A DNA stretch of 64,000 nucleotides from Udaeobacter sp963725505 (GCA_963725505.1 CAVRYN010000004.1:62001-126000); one strand, 5' to 3'. Positions 1 to 9,576 are shown, counted from the stretch's first letter. Made by a program: numbers and translations. Notes: a model not told the origin generated them from the sequence alone.

Positions 1-1454
1 GGCATGATCCGATCGAGCAACAGTTTCGGATAAACTCCGACCGCAAGCGTTGCGAACATCAGCAGGCAGGCGCCGATTTTCTCTGCGGCCGTAATGCTCT
101 GTTGCTCATTCCAATCCGGGTCGAGCGCCACCCGGCCTTCCTGCGTGCGGACGACGCTTGAACCTGCCTCGCCGAAGAACGATTGCTTTAACGCCCGCAA
201 AGTGAACGCCGCCACGAGCACCATGCCCGCTCCAGTGATCCAGACCGCCAACGGATAAGTTTTCCACGCGCCAATGAGAATTGTGATCTCGGCGGCAAAC
301 CCGCTGAAACCGGGAATACCAATCGACGCGGCTGAAGCGATGACGAACGTAAACGCCGCAAACGGCAGCGCGTGGCTCAGATTCATTCCAGCCAGCGCGT
401 CGAGATCGCGCGTGTGTGTGCGGCGATAGATCATGCGGCCGGCAACGGCAAAGAGCAGGGCCGCGATCACGCCATGCGAAAACATTTGCAGCACCGCGCC
501 GGAAACGCCGAGCACATTCGCAGTAGCCAAACCAAGCAGCACGAAACCCATGTGGCTCACGCTGGAATAACCGATTACAAATTTCAGATCACTTTGGCGA
601 AGCGCGACCGCTGCGGCATAAACAATTCCGATCACCGCCAGGACAGCGATCCATTTGCTCCACATCTGAAATCCCTGTGGGAAAAGATTCATCGCCACGC
701 GCAGACCTGCGTAAGAACCGAGTTTCATAACGATCCCGGCGAGCAACATCGAACCCGCAGTGGGTGCAGCGGCATGGCCAGTCGGCGCCCAGGTGTGCAA
801 CGGCCAAATGCCGGCGAGCACTGCAAAACCGAGGAACAACACGGGAAACGCCCACGACTGGAGTTGCGGTGAAAATTGGAATTGCGCCAGTTGATTCAAA
901 TCTAACGAGCCCGCAGTCACGTAAGCGACGAGAATCCCGATGAAAACGAACATGCCACCGAAGAAAGAATACAGTGTCAGCTTGATCGCGCCGTATTCCT
1001 TGTTCGTGGATCCGAAGATGGCGATGAGGAAATATTTCGGCACGATCACCAGCTCATAGAAAACGAAGAGCAAAAACAGATTGGCACTGAGGAAAACGCC
1101 GTAGCAACCGGCCACCACCAGCAAAAGCCAGAAGAAAAATTCGTTTTGCCGATGTTCGACGTCCCACGAAAACAGCACCGTGCTTACAGCAGAGAGCCCA
1201 GTGACGAGAACCATCGTGAGGCTGACGCCGTCCAGCGCCAAATGGTACTCCATGCCGAGCGCGGGCACCCACGGCACGCGCACGATCGTTGTGAAATGCG
1301 CAAGATCAGCAACGGGCATGCAAACGAACGCCGCGAGTCCCAGAGCCAAGCCTGCGATGGTAGTAAGCAGCGCGATCCAGCGCGCGAAAACGTGCGGCAA
1401 AAACAGGAGCAGAAGCGCCCCGGCGAACGTGAGGTAAATCGTCCAGGCGATCAT
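1..1454 (-). CDS. nuoM2: NADH-quinone oxidoreductase, second NuoM-type subunit (partial)
   Basis: Reading the minus strand from an ATG at 1454 gives an uninterrupted membrane protein of about 484 residues that leaves the window at base 1. It belongs to the proton-pumping antiporter-like family of complex I: it shows FYELVIVPKYFL, a GHAAAPTAGSMLLAGIVMKLG block, QSDLKFVIGYSSVSHMGF and a PGFSGF loop, all typical of NuoM rather than NuoN or NuoL. The C-terminal end lies outside the window. It follows a complete NuoM gene after a 128 bp gap, so the operon encodes two NuoM-type pumps. NuoN probably follows to the left. The family call is firm; the role as an extra pump in the same complex is inference. 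Confidence 0.9.
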   Translation of the reverse strand, partial: MIAWTIYLTFAGALLLLFLPHVFARWIALLTTIAGLALGLAAFVCMPVADLAHFTTIVRVPWVPALGMEYHLALDGVSLTMVLVTGLSAVSTVLFSWDVEHRQNEFFFWLLLVVAGCYGVFLSANLFLLFVFYELVIVPKYFLIAIFGSTNKEYGAIKLTLYSFFGGMFVFIGILVAYVTAGSLDLNQLAQFQFSPQLQSWAFPVLFLGFAVLAGIWPLHTWAPTGHAAAPTAGSMLLAGIVMKLGSYAGLRVAMNLFPQGFQMWSKWIAVLAVIGIVYAAAVALRQSDLKFVIGYSSVSHMGFVLLGLATANVLGVSGAVLQMFSHGVIAALLFAVAGRMIYRRTHTRDLDALAGMNLSHALPFAAFTFVIASAASIGIPGFSGFAAEITILIGAWKTYPLAVWITGAGMVLVAAFTLRALKQSFFGEAGSSVVRTQEGRVALDPDWNEQQSITAAEKIGACLLMFATLAVGVYPKLLLDRIM

Positions 1455-1582
1455 GCGGGTCCGATCGTGAAAGCGCGAACCCCTTCGGAAAAATTCAGGC
1501 TCGCTGAGGATGTCACAGTTTGTGATTTCCCCTGGGCAACGCGCTCGATGGGGACGATCTCCTTGCTCATTCGCGATGAATC

Positions 1583-3067
1583 TCAACCGAACAGCCGCGC
1601 CATGTGGACGACGGTTGTGTTGAAGATGTTGAACATGAATTGCGGCGCGATGCCGATGGCGAACATGAGCAGTGTTACAGGTACCACGACGAATTTTTCG
1701 CCCCGTAGAAGATCGGGAAACACGCTGCAACTTTCCATGAGCGGGCCGCTGAATAGCGATTGCATGGCGCGCACAAAGACGACGGCTGTCACGAGAAGAC
1801 CAATCACAGCAATGGCGGTAAATAAACCGGTGATTGCGAATGCGCCTTTGAAAATCAGGAATTCGCCGATGAACCCGTTCAGGCCCGGCAGACCGAGCGA
1901 TGAAAACATGGCGACGCTCATCCAGCCACAAAGCAGCGGCGTTCGTTGCATCAGTCCGCCGAAGTCGTCGATGCTGCGACGGCTGCCGGATCGTTGTTCG
2001 AGTAATCCGACGAAGTAGAACAGGGTGGCTGCGGTGATGCCGTGGTTAAAGATTTGCATGAAGACACCGCTCAGAGCTGCATGAACGTCGATCTTCGCGG
2101 CGACAATTGGCGAAGCAGTTACGGCAAAGAGAGCTAGCATGCAGTAGCCGAGATGATTGATCGACAAGTAAGCAATCATCCGTTTTAGATCGCGCTGTGC
2201 CCATGCAGCCAGCGGAGCGAACACGATGGAGCAGACCGCCAACACAAGCAGCCACGGCCCGATAATTTTGATTTCGTTGGGAAAAAGCGGAAGCAACAGA
2301 CGCACGAAACCGTAAACGCCCATTTTTGAGAGCAGTCCGGTAAGTACCATCGCCACGCCGGTCGGAGCGGCTTGATACGCGTCGGGCAACCAGGTGTGAA
2401 ACGGAAACAGCGGCACCTTTACCGCCAGCCCGATGAAGATTCCGGCAAAGGCAAGCCACGCAAGCTTCCCGGTGAGCAGGCCGTGCTTCCCGAGATCCGC
2501 CAGAGCCACAAAGTCGAATGTGCCCTTCACGAAGTAGATCCCCAGAAACGAGAGCAACATCGCCACGCTGCCGAGAAATGTGTAAAGGAAAAACTTGGTC
2601 GCGGCGCGGTCCCTATTTTCGCCGCCCCAGATTTTGATGAGTAGAAACGCCGGAATCAGGCTCATTTCGTAGAACAAAAACCAGAGAACGAAATTCTGTG
2701 CCGTGAATGTGCCGTAGAGCGCGGACTGCATTACCAGCATGGTCGCACAGAACCCGCGGCCGTTGGGATTAGGTCGGGCAAAAAATGCGAATGGAACAAT
2801 GAGCGACGTGAGCAGGACGAGCAGCAAACTCAATCCATCAACGCCGACCAGATATTCAGCGTCGATCGCCGGAATCCATGCATGACGCTCGACGAACTGC
2901 AGCCCAGTCGCAGTGGCATCGAACTTTTGCCACAATCCCAGCGCGCATGCAGAGGACATGGCGTTAAATATCAAAGCGATGACGCGGCAATTCCTTTGCG
3001 GCCAGACGCAGACCGCAAGCGCGCCAAGGAGCGGAATGAAAATGATCGCTGTGATTACGCCAACCAT
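1583..3067 (-). CDS. nuoM: NADH-quinone oxidoreductase subunit M (NuoM)
   Basis: This 494-residue polytopic membrane protein is a full-length NuoM, one of the antiporter-like proton-pumping subunits in the membrane arm of respiratory complex I. Visible signatures are FYEMSLIPAFLLIKIWGG (the pumping glutamate region), a VPLFPFHTWLPDAYQAAPTG block, RDLKRMIAYLSINHLGYC and LPGLNGFIGEF. The start overlaps the end of nuoL by 13 bp, which implies translational coupling in a nuoH-J-K-L-M-M transcript. The proton-channel lysine and glutamate regions look intact. It is the more canonical of the two NuoM copies here. The 128 bp between it and the second copy holds no gene that I could recognise. Confidence 0.96.
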   Translation of the reverse strand: MVGVITAIIFIPLLGALAVCVWPQRNCRVIALIFNAMSSACALGLWQKFDATATGLQFVERHAWIPAIDAEYLVGVDGLSLLLVLLTSLIVPFAFFARPNPNGRGFCATMLVMQSALYGTFTAQNFVLWFLFYEMSLIPAFLLIKIWGGENRDRAATKFFLYTFLGSVAMLLSFLGIYFVKGTFDFVALADLGKHGLLTGKLAWLAFAGIFIGLAVKVPLFPFHTWLPDAYQAAPTGVAMVLTGLLSKMGVYGFVRLLLPLFPNEIKIIGPWLLVLAVCSIVFAPLAAWAQRDLKRMIAYLSINHLGYCMLALFAVTASPIVAAKIDVHAALSGVFMQIFNHGITAATLFYFVGLLEQRSGSRRSIDDFGGLMQRTPLLCGWMSVAMFSSLGLPGLNGFIGEFLIFKGAFAITGLFTAIAVIGLLVTAVVFVRAMQSLFSGPLMESCSVFPDLLRGEKFVVVPVTLLMFAIGIAPQFMFNIFNTTVVHMARLFG

Positions 3068-5052
3068 GCGTACAGAAGGAGCAATGCCAGCATGCCGATG
3101 GCGACCATGCCGAGGTAAGTTTGAATTTGTCCCGAGTGCGCGGCGGACATCAGCCGGCCGAGCCCGCGAGCGCCAACCGTGGTTTCATCGACTCCAGCGT
3201 TGATGCCGCGCTCATCAACACCGCTTGTAAAGATTCCAAGAAGCTGGCCGATCGCGCCGAAGCCGCGCACCAGCCCATCCCAGAAATAGCGATCCATCCA
3301 GTTGGACAGGCGCGCGCTCATCCAACTGAATGCGATGATTGTGTGCGCATAAAGTTCGTCGATCCACATTTTGTTTGCCAGAAAGCGAAACAATGCGGGC
3401 TGCGCATATTCGAGTGGGTCAATTTCAGCTGGGCGATCTCCGTCTTGCACGCCAGCCTTGCGATATATCCACAAACCGACGCCGATGCCTGCACTGACGA
3501 GCACGAGCGAAACAAAGAGCATCGGCTGAATCAAACGACCGATCTCAAGGTGTACGGGTTCGCCAGTCAGATACCCATGCAGCCATGGCCATGCAGGCGT
3601 GAGCAACACGCTTGGTAAGATTGCGCCCACCGCCAGCACGGTAAGAGGCATCGTCATAACAGGCGGGCTTTCGTGCGCATGCTCCGCGGCAGTGCGTGAG
3701 TTCCCCAAAAAGACATAGATGATTTGCCGGGTCATGTAGAGCGCAGTGAGAACAACTCCAGCTAAAATCAGGTAGTACGGCACCGGCGACATCGGCCAAG
3801 GCGCTGTTGCGTGAAGAATTTCTTCCTTGGTCCAGCCCCCGGAGAAAAGGAACGGGACACCGCTGAGCGCCATCATTCCGATGGCGTACGTTACAAACGT
3901 GACCGGCATGAAGCGCCGCAGGCCACCCATTTTCTGAATGTCCTGTTCGCCGTGACATCCGTGAATCACCGAGCCAGAGCCAAGGAACAGAAGCGCTTTG
4001 AAAAATCCGTGCGCGAGCAAGTGCATGATGCCGGCTGCCACGCCGCCCACGCCCAGCGAGACCATCATCAAACCGAGTTGCGACACCGTTGAATAGGCGA
4101 GGATGCGTTTGATATCGGCTTGGGCGATCGCGATGAGCGCAGCCATGAGGGCCGTAGTTACACCGATCCAGACAACGACGGTGAGGGAGGATGTCACGCC
4201 GTTGATCGCGCCTAGCGAGAAGAGCGGGTACACGCGGGCGACCAAAAAAACTCCGGCGGCAACCATCGTTGCCGCGTGAATCAACGCACTGACCGGAGTC
4301 GGGCCTTCCATCGCGTCCGGCAGCCACACGTGCAGCGGAAATTGCCCCGACTTTCCGACTGCGCCGAAGAAGATTAGCAGCGCGATGAACGTAGCGCTGG
4401 CGCCGAGCATGGCCAGGCCGGCGCTTTCGAGACATCCTTTCCCGTCATCGTAAAAAAGCAGTGTGCCGCTGCGATTGTAAAGCCAGAGCATGCCGAGAAA
4501 AAATCCCATGTCGCCGATACGCGTGGTGATGAATGCCTTCTTTGCAGCAGCCGCCGCGCTTGGTCGCTCGATCCAGAAGCCGATGAGCAGATACGACGCG
4601 AGTCCTACCAGTTCCCAGAAAATGAAGAGCAGAAGCAAGCTGTTCGCGATAACCACACCGAGCATCGCGCCGGAGAAGAACGATAAATACGCGAAAAAAC
4701 GTACAAAATTTTTGTCCTCCGCCATGTAGCCAATGCTGAAGACAAAAATGCAAAGCCCCACCAGCGAGATCATCAGCAACATCGCGGCGGCAAGCGGATC
4801 GAGAACAAATCCGAGCCGAAGCGCGTTATCGCCGAAAGTGAACCAGGTGAAATTTTGAACCGCGCGGAAGCCATGAGTTTGCAGCGTCGGCAGGAACGCC
4901 ACAACCGACAATGCAAGCACGGCGACTTGCCCAGCGACTGCGAGTGCTGCGGCGCTTCTGCGTCGCGCGTTCGGCAAACTCAAAATTATCAGCGAAGCCG
5001 CGAATGGCACGCCAGGGATCAGCCAGAGATAATTCAGAATCCAAGCGCTCAT
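3055..5052 (-). CDS. nuoL: NADH-quinone oxidoreductase subunit L (NuoL), long lateral helix
   Basis: NuoL is the distal proton-pumping subunit of complex I and carries the lateral helix that runs back along the membrane arm. The 665-residue product has the family core (NSLLLLFIFWELVGLASYLL, HVWLPDAMEGPTPVSALIHA, IKRILAYSTVSQLG). Its C-terminal part is long: from the MWIDELY motif (about residue 560) to the AHSGQIQTY motif before the last membrane segment I count about 81 residues, against about 54 in the Thermus protein as I recall it. The segment seems to repeat a 'DR..DG..G.G' pattern twice. An extension here is what would be needed to span an extra pump such as the second NuoM. Start is the ATG at 5052, 17 bp after nuoK. 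Confidence 0.96.
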   Translation of the reverse strand: MSAWILNYLWLIPGVPFAASLIILSLPNARRRSAAALAVAGQVAVLALSVVAFLPTLQTHGFRAVQNFTWFTFGDNALRLGFVLDPLAAAMLLMISLVGLCIFVFSIGYMAEDKNFVRFFAYLSFFSGAMLGVVIANSLLLLFIFWELVGLASYLLIGFWIERPSAAAAAKKAFITTRIGDMGFFLGMLWLYNRSGTLLFYDDGKGCLESAGLAMLGASATFIALLIFFGAVGKSGQFPLHVWLPDAMEGPTPVSALIHAATMVAAGVFLVARVYPLFSLGAINGVTSSLTVVVWIGVTTALMAALIAIAQADIKRILAYSTVSQLGLMMVSLGVGGVAAGIMHLLAHGFFKALLFLGSGSVIHGCHGEQDIQKMGGLRRFMPVTFVTYAIGMMALSGVPFLFSGGWTKEEILHATAPWPMSPVPYYLILAGVVLTALYMTRQIIYVFLGNSRTAAEHAHESPPVMTMPLTVLAVGAILPSVLLTPAWPWLHGYLTGEPVHLEIGRLIQPMLFVSLVLVSAGIGVGLWIYRKAGVQDGDRPAEIDPLEYAQPALFRFLANKMWIDELYAHTIIAFSWMSARLSNWMDRYFWDGLVRGFGAIGQLLGIFTSGVDERGINAGVDETTVGARGLGRLMSAAHSGQIQTYLGMVAIGMLALLLLYAWLA

Positions 5053-5068
5053 CTTTTAGTGAATTATT

Positions 5069-5383
5069 TCATCCTTTGAGCTGATCGAGTTGATCGACAT
5101 TCGTGGTGTGATAGTGGCGATAAACGGCGATGACCATCGCCAGACCAACCGCGGCTTCGGCAGCGGAGATCGCTATGGAGAAGATTGCGAGCATCACGCC
5201 GGTTGGCTGGTGCGGTTGCGGAGCGAAACGCCAGAACGCGATGAAATTCAAATTGGCCGCGGCCAACATCAACTCGATGCCGATGAGAATGAAAATAGCG
5301 TGGCGCCGGCTCAAGGCGGCGAGCAGACCGATGGAAAACAATGCGCCGGAAACGGCGACGAAGGCTTGCAGTGTGGGTGTCAT
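5069..5383 (-). CDS. nuoK: NADH-quinone oxidoreductase subunit K (NuoK)
   Basis: Small three-helix membrane subunit of complex I, 104 residues, the usual length. The key carboxylates are visible in IGIELMLAAANLNFIAF (second helix) and ISAAEAAVGLAMVIAVY (third helix), which match the glutamates essential for proton translocation in the family. It lies between nuoJ and nuoL in the conserved order. The gap to nuoJ (5384-5504) is unusually large for this operon and contains an inverted repeat of near-heptamers. Nothing suggests loss of function. Confidence 0.96.
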   Translation of the reverse strand: MTPTLQAFVAVSGALFSIGLLAALSRRHAIFILIGIELMLAAANLNFIAFWRFAPQPHQPTGVMLAIFSIAISAAEAAVGLAMVIAVYRHYHTTNVDQLDQLKG

Positions 5384-5394
5384 CGCAGTCCAGG

Positions 5395-5500
5395 TCGAAA
5401 ACGCCCAACGTCAAACGTCCAACGTCCAACGTCCAGCTCAGAGTCACGTCTGAATTGAGCGTTGGGTGTTGAGCGTTGAGCGTTGAGCGTTTGCTTCCTC
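5395..5500. repeat. inverted repeat built of near-heptamers, between nuoJ and nuoK
   Basis: The left arm is several approximate copies of the 7-mer CGTCCAA and the right arm several copies of GTTGAGC, so the arms can partly pair. The same 7-mer occurs at 40344-40385 before carA, and a related one at 36317-36335 before pheS. It interrupts an otherwise tightly packed operon. Function is unknown. Confidence 0.7.
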
Positions 5501-5504
5501 TTCT

Positions 5505-5987
5505 TCATCGTTTTTCCTCCATTACGAGAATGAGCGCGCCGATTAGAGCGGCGGTCAGCAGAACGCCCACGCATTGCAATGGCCACACGTAACCGGTCAT
5601 TAACGCTTCGCCGATTCTTTTGACGGTGAGCGCCCGAATGTGCGGGGCGACGATGGCAAGTGATTGCGTCTTTAGAATCGACCATGTCAAACCACAGAAC
5701 ACAGCGAAAGCAATTAGCACACCCGTCCAGTTAAAGCCGCGATCTTTTCCCACATCGCGCCGCGTCAGCAGAATCGTGAAAACGATCAACACCGCGACCG
5801 CGCCGATGTAAATGAACACCAGCACGAGGCCGACGAACTCTGCGCCGAGCAAAAAGAAAAATGCCGCGAGGCCGACCAAGGCCACTGCGAAACACAGCGC
5901 AGCGTGCATCAGCTTTGGCAACGTCGCAGCCGCCAGCGCCGCGGCCAGCGTCAGAATGGCGACGAGGATAAACGCGGCGTTGTTCAT
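5505..5987 (-). CDS. nuoJ: NADH-quinone oxidoreductase subunit J (NuoJ)
   Basis: Complex I membrane subunit of 160 residues with five predicted hydrophobic helices. The family signature EFVGLVLVFIYIGAVAVL (third helix, with the pi-bulge region) is present and the protein ends with ALILVMEEKR. The reading frame stays open well upstream, but the ATG at 5987 overlaps the nuoH stop in an ATGA arrangement and starts at the conserved N-terminal helix, so I chose it. Notably nuoI, which normally separates nuoH and nuoJ, is absent here. Confidence 0.93.
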   Translation of the reverse strand: MNNAAFILVAILTLAAALAAATLPKLMHAALCFAVALVGLAAFFFLLGAEFVGLVLVFIYIGAVAVLIVFTILLTRRDVGKDRGFNWTGVLIAFAVFCGLTWSILKTQSLAIVAPHIRALTVKRIGEALMTGYVWPLQCVGVLLTAALIGALILVMEEKR

Positions 5988-7171
5988 TCCGCGAAACGAT
6001 AAACGCGAGGCGCGAATTTTCTTCGCGTGTCGAGCAGGATCGACAGGGCAGTGTAAACAACGACGATCACGACCAGTGACCACAGCCATCCGCGCAGGCC
6101 GCGTCCGGCATAATGCCAGACGGCAGCGGCGATGATGCAGGTGAAAGCCATCGGCAACATGAATTTCCAGGCGAAATTCATCATTTGATCGACGCGCATG
6201 CGCGGGAGGGTTGCGCGAAGCCAGATGTAAACGAAAAGCAACGCACTCAGCTTTACGAAAAACCAGACGTAGGAAGGAATAATTTCGAGCACGCGCGCAG
6301 GCGCATGCCAGCCGCCAAGGAACAACGTCGCTGCAAGGCCGCTGACGGCGAACATCCCAATGTATTCCGCCATAAAAAACGTGGCATATTTGAACCCGGA
6401 ATACTCGGTCATGTGGCCGGCGACGATTTCCGATTCGCCTTCGGGCACGTCGAATGGGGTGCGGTTCGATTCCACGAGACCGGAGACAAAAAACAGAATG
6501 AACGCGACACCACCCCACGGCGTGAAGACAAACCAGCGCGGCACAAGGCCGTACGTGTATTCAGCCTGCGCGGCGACGATCCGGTCGGGCATGAGCGAGC
6601 CGACCACCATTACCACAGGCAGAACGGTTATGATCAACGGCAGTTCGTAGCTGAACATTTGCGCGATCGCGCGCATCGCACCAAGCATGGAAAATTTATT
6701 GTTGCTAGCCCAGCCGGCCATGAAGACAGCCAGTTCCGTAGTCGCTCCAACGGCGAAGAAAAATAGTATGCCGCCATCGATGGTAAACGGCGTCATGTTC
6801 CGGCCATACGGAATCACGCCGAGGGTGAGGATCGCCACAGCGGCGATGAGGACCGGCGCGATGAAATGCACGAGCTTGTCGGCCCGCGCCGGCACGATGT
6901 CTTCCTTGATCAGCATTTTAATGCCGTCGGCGATCGGCTGGAAAAGCCCGAACGGCCCGACCCGATTCGGCCCGTAGCGATTTTGCATCCGCGCAAGAAT
7001 TTTCCGCTCCAGAACGGACATGAGCGCAAAAAGCGTGAGGAACACAGCGAGTAGCATGAAAATGTTGATCAGAATAGACGCTACCTGGATCACCCAGCCG
7101 GGCGACCCCGCCAGCCATGAGAGCAGCCATTGCTTGGCGTTAACGAAGAGCTGGTCGACAAATTTGCTCAT
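5984..7171 (-). CDS. nuoH: NADH-quinone oxidoreductase subunit H (NuoH)
   Basis: NuoH forms the quinone-binding chamber at the join of the peripheral and membrane arms of complex I. The 395-residue product shows ERKILARMQNRYGPNRVGP (first cytoplasmic loop), GLFQPIADGIKMLIKED, a SNNKFSMLGAMRAIAQMFSY block and VESNRTPFDVPEGESEIVAG, all hallmark NuoH segments. It is the first gene of this cluster, since divergent DNA begins just upstream with the LptD gene. The hydrophilic subunits NuoA-G and NuoI must therefore be encoded elsewhere. The promoter probably lies in 7172-7335, shared with the divergent gene. Confidence 0.96.
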   Translation of the reverse strand: MSKFVDQLFVNAKQWLLSWLAGSPGWVIQVASILINIFMLLAVFLTLFALMSVLERKILARMQNRYGPNRVGPFGLFQPIADGIKMLIKEDIVPARADKLVHFIAPVLIAAVAILTLGVIPYGRNMTPFTIDGGILFFFAVGATTELAVFMAGWASNNKFSMLGAMRAIAQMFSYELPLIITVLPVVMVVGSLMPDRIVAAQAEYTYGLVPRWFVFTPWGGVAFILFFVSGLVESNRTPFDVPEGESEIVAGHMTEYSGFKYATFFMAEYIGMFAVSGLAATLFLGGWHAPARVLEIIPSYVWFFVKLSALLFVYIWLRATLPRMRVDQMMNFAWKFMLPMAFTCIIAAAVWHYAGRGLRGWLWSLVVIVVVYTALSILLDTRRKFAPRVYRFAE

Positions 7172-7335
7172 CCCGGATGAAGAAAACCGTTGATTGCCAG
7201 GTTAATCAAGACAGAACACGGATGACTTTTGCCATGGAGCCAGCTCGTAACGGGCCCGGCGGCAATATTCATCTTTCGCATAGAGTGGTTTTGGCTTTGC
7301 AGGGAGCCTTGGGTGCAGTACCTTTGGCGTCCGCC

Positions 7336-9576
7336 ATGCGAACACTCGTCTTGTTGCTCGCCGCTCTTTTTGCGAGCGCCGGTTTGGTCCGCGGAGAAAT
7401 CAAGACTCCGGAGAACGCGCCCATTGAGATCACTTCCACCGGGGAGACGACATATGAAAATGGGCTGGCAACGGCGCACGATAATGTCGCGATTCACATT
7501 GGCGATACAGACATTTACGCCGATTACGCACAATACAATTCCACCACGCACGACGTGGAGTTGAGAGGCCACGTGCGAATCTATCGTGATAAGAGTCTCT
7601 ACGTCACAGACAGCGGCGTTTACAACACCGAAACAAAAAAGATCCGGGCAATAAGTGGGCGCACCGAGTCGGAACCATATTTCCTCGGCGGCGAGAACGT
7701 GAGTTCAATTTCCGAGAATGCTTATCTCATACGAAACGGCACTTTTACGACGCACGATTCGGCGAGACCCGATTTCCATCTTCACGCGAGAAAGATCCGT
7801 ATTTACGAGAAGGACCGCGTAATTATGCAGTACGTCACGGCATACATCGGAAACGTGCCGGTTTTTTGGTGGCCGTACCTGTACCAGTCACTCAACGAGA
7901 CGTTCAGTTTTACGGTTTCACCGGCGTACTTGAGTTCATGGGGACCGTCGCTCCTCACCCAGGTGACATTCCCAATCACAGACAATATCCACGGGCGGTT
8001 GCGGCTTGATTACTTTGGCCGGCGAGGCCCGGCCATCGGGTTCGATCCGGTTATCGATTATGGAAAGGACGACAATAGCCAAGCGAGGCTAAAAACGTTT
8101 TACATCCAGGACCAAAACCCGAACCTGAATCAAACGACCGTGCCGCGACAGAATGTTCCTACAGGGCGATACCGGCTTAGTCTTGAAGACCGGACGAACT
8201 TTTCCGACGATATCTACGGCATCGCTAATACCACGAAGCTAAGCGACCAGTACGTGATGCAGGACTTTTACCAAGGCGAGTTTCAGATCGATCCTGTTCC
8301 GGACAATGTAGTCGCATTAACGAAGGCGAATCCCTTTTTCACCATCACGGGCATCGCTCGTTTCCAGGCTAACGAGTTCTTCACCACAACAGAGCGTTTG
8401 CCGGAAGTCGTGTTGGACATTAAGCGCCACGCCCTTTTCGGGGGGCCCATTTTTTACGAAGGCGAGAGCGGCTTTGCTGATTTGCGGTTACAATTCCCCG
8501 ACGGTTCAGGTTTTGAGAATTACGGCACCACCCGTTTAGATACCTTCCATCAACTAACTTATCCAAACACATATTTTGGATGGCTTTCCATCGTGCCGCG
8601 GGTTGGCTATCGCGGTACCTATTATGGCAAGACGTGGGACTTGGGATCGACAACCTTTGTGCCGCCATCAAGTCCGCTGGTACCTGACTTTATTCTGCCG
8701 CCCCCCACAACGGCTAACCCAGTCAAATTCGACGGAGACACGTTTCGCTCGGTGTTCAACACGGGCGCGGAAGCTTCCTTCAAGATCTCGCGAACATGGG
8801 AGAACGTACAAAGCCGCGCGGTCGGCTTAGACGGACTTATGCACGTTATCCAACCATTCACAGACTTTTCATACGTTAAAGAAGACGGCCCAAACCCCAC
8901 GTCGATTTTGGAGTTCGATCGATTTGAACCGTCTACACAACTGCGGGCGATCGACTTCCCACAGTTTACGACGATCGACTCAATCGATAGTTGGACAGTG
9001 TGGCGGGTGGGCGTTCGCAATCGCCTGGAGACGCGGCGCGACGATCAGACGATTACCTGGCTTGAACTCGATACCTTCTTGGATGTGAACTTCGAGAATC
9101 CGTACGATCGCACCGACTACTCAAACTTTTTTAATAATCTCCGGTTTACACCGCTGCCGTGGATGTCGTTTACGGTAAACTCGCAAGTGCCTGCTTTCGC
9201 GAAGGGTTTTACCGAAGTGAATACGTTCGCGAGCGTGCAACCGGTCGCCAATCTGCAATTAAGCTTCGGGCATCGCTATTTGAATGACAATCCGTTTTTC
9301 CAGAACAGCAGCTTGTTTGTTGTCGGTGGATATTATCGACTCAATGATAACTGGGGCGTTGGAGTTCAGGAACAATATGAAGCTACGACCAGAATCCTTG
9401 AGGAGCAGCGCTATTCTATTTACCGCGATCTGTCCTCATGGGTGGCTTCGTTCGGGGGAGTGATACGCGACAACTCCGGAGTGAATGAATACGGCGTTTT
9501 ATTCACCATAACGCTAAAAGCATTCCCGAAGTTTGGATTCGATATGAACTTTGACCCTGGGTCTTCAGGACAATGA
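7336..9576 (+). CDS. lptD: LPS-assembly protein LptD (OstA-like outer-membrane protein)
   Basis: The product (about 746 residues) begins with a signal peptide (MRTLVLLLAALFASAGLVRG), followed by an OstA/LptA-like jelly-roll domain (roughly residues 30-170, with phrases such as YADYAQYN and VELRGHVRIYRDK) and a long beta-barrel domain rich in alternating aromatic residues. LptD inserts lipopolysaccharide into the outer leaflet of the outer membrane. The frame is open upstream to 7177, but that extension has no signal-peptide character, so I place the start at 7336. The conserved N-terminal cysteine pairs of proteobacterial LptD are not evident, as is common in distant lineages. It is divergent from nuoH. 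Confidence 0.8.
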   Translation: MRTLVLLLAALFASAGLVRGEIKTPENAPIEITSTGETTYENGLATAHDNVAIHIGDTDIYADYAQYNSTTHDVELRGHVRIYRDKSLYVTDSGVYNTETKKIRAISGRTESEPYFLGGENVSSISENAYLIRNGTFTTHDSARPDFHLHARKIRIYEKDRVIMQYVTAYIGNVPVFWWPYLYQSLNETFSFTVSPAYLSSWGPSLLTQVTFPITDNIHGRLRLDYFGRRGPAIGFDPVIDYGKDDNSQARLKTFYIQDQNPNLNQTTVPRQNVPTGRYRLSLEDRTNFSDDIYGIANTTKLSDQYVMQDFYQGEFQIDPVPDNVVALTKANPFFTITGIARFQANEFFTTTERLPEVVLDIKRHALFGGPIFYEGESGFADLRLQFPDGSGFENYGTTRLDTFHQLTYPNTYFGWLSIVPRVGYRGTYYGKTWDLGSTTFVPPSSPLVPDFILPPPTTANPVKFDGDTFRSVFNTGAEASFKISRTWENVQSRAVGLDGLMHVIQPFTDFSYVKEDGPNPTSILEFDRFEPSTQLRAIDFPQFTTIDSIDSWTVWRVGVRNRLETRRDDQTITWLELDTFLDVNFENPYDRTDYSNFFNNLRFTPLPWMSFTVNSQVPAFAKGFTEVNTFASVQPVANLQLSFGHRYLNDNPFFQNSSLFVVGGYYRLNDNWGVGVQEQYEATTRILEEQRYSIYRDLSSWVASFGGVIRDNSGVNEYGVLFTITLKAFPKFGFDMNFDPGSSGQ

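Noticed and set aside
1146..2018. Long plus-strand open frame opposite the nuoM genes
   Set aside because: Rich in Arg/Pro/Ser, no recognisable motif, and lies over strongly conserved complex I genes on the other strand; a shadow frame.
7177..7335. Upstream extension of the lptD reading frame
   Set aside because: It lacks conserved features and a signal peptide starts exactly at 7336, so the extension is treated as the divergent promoter region.
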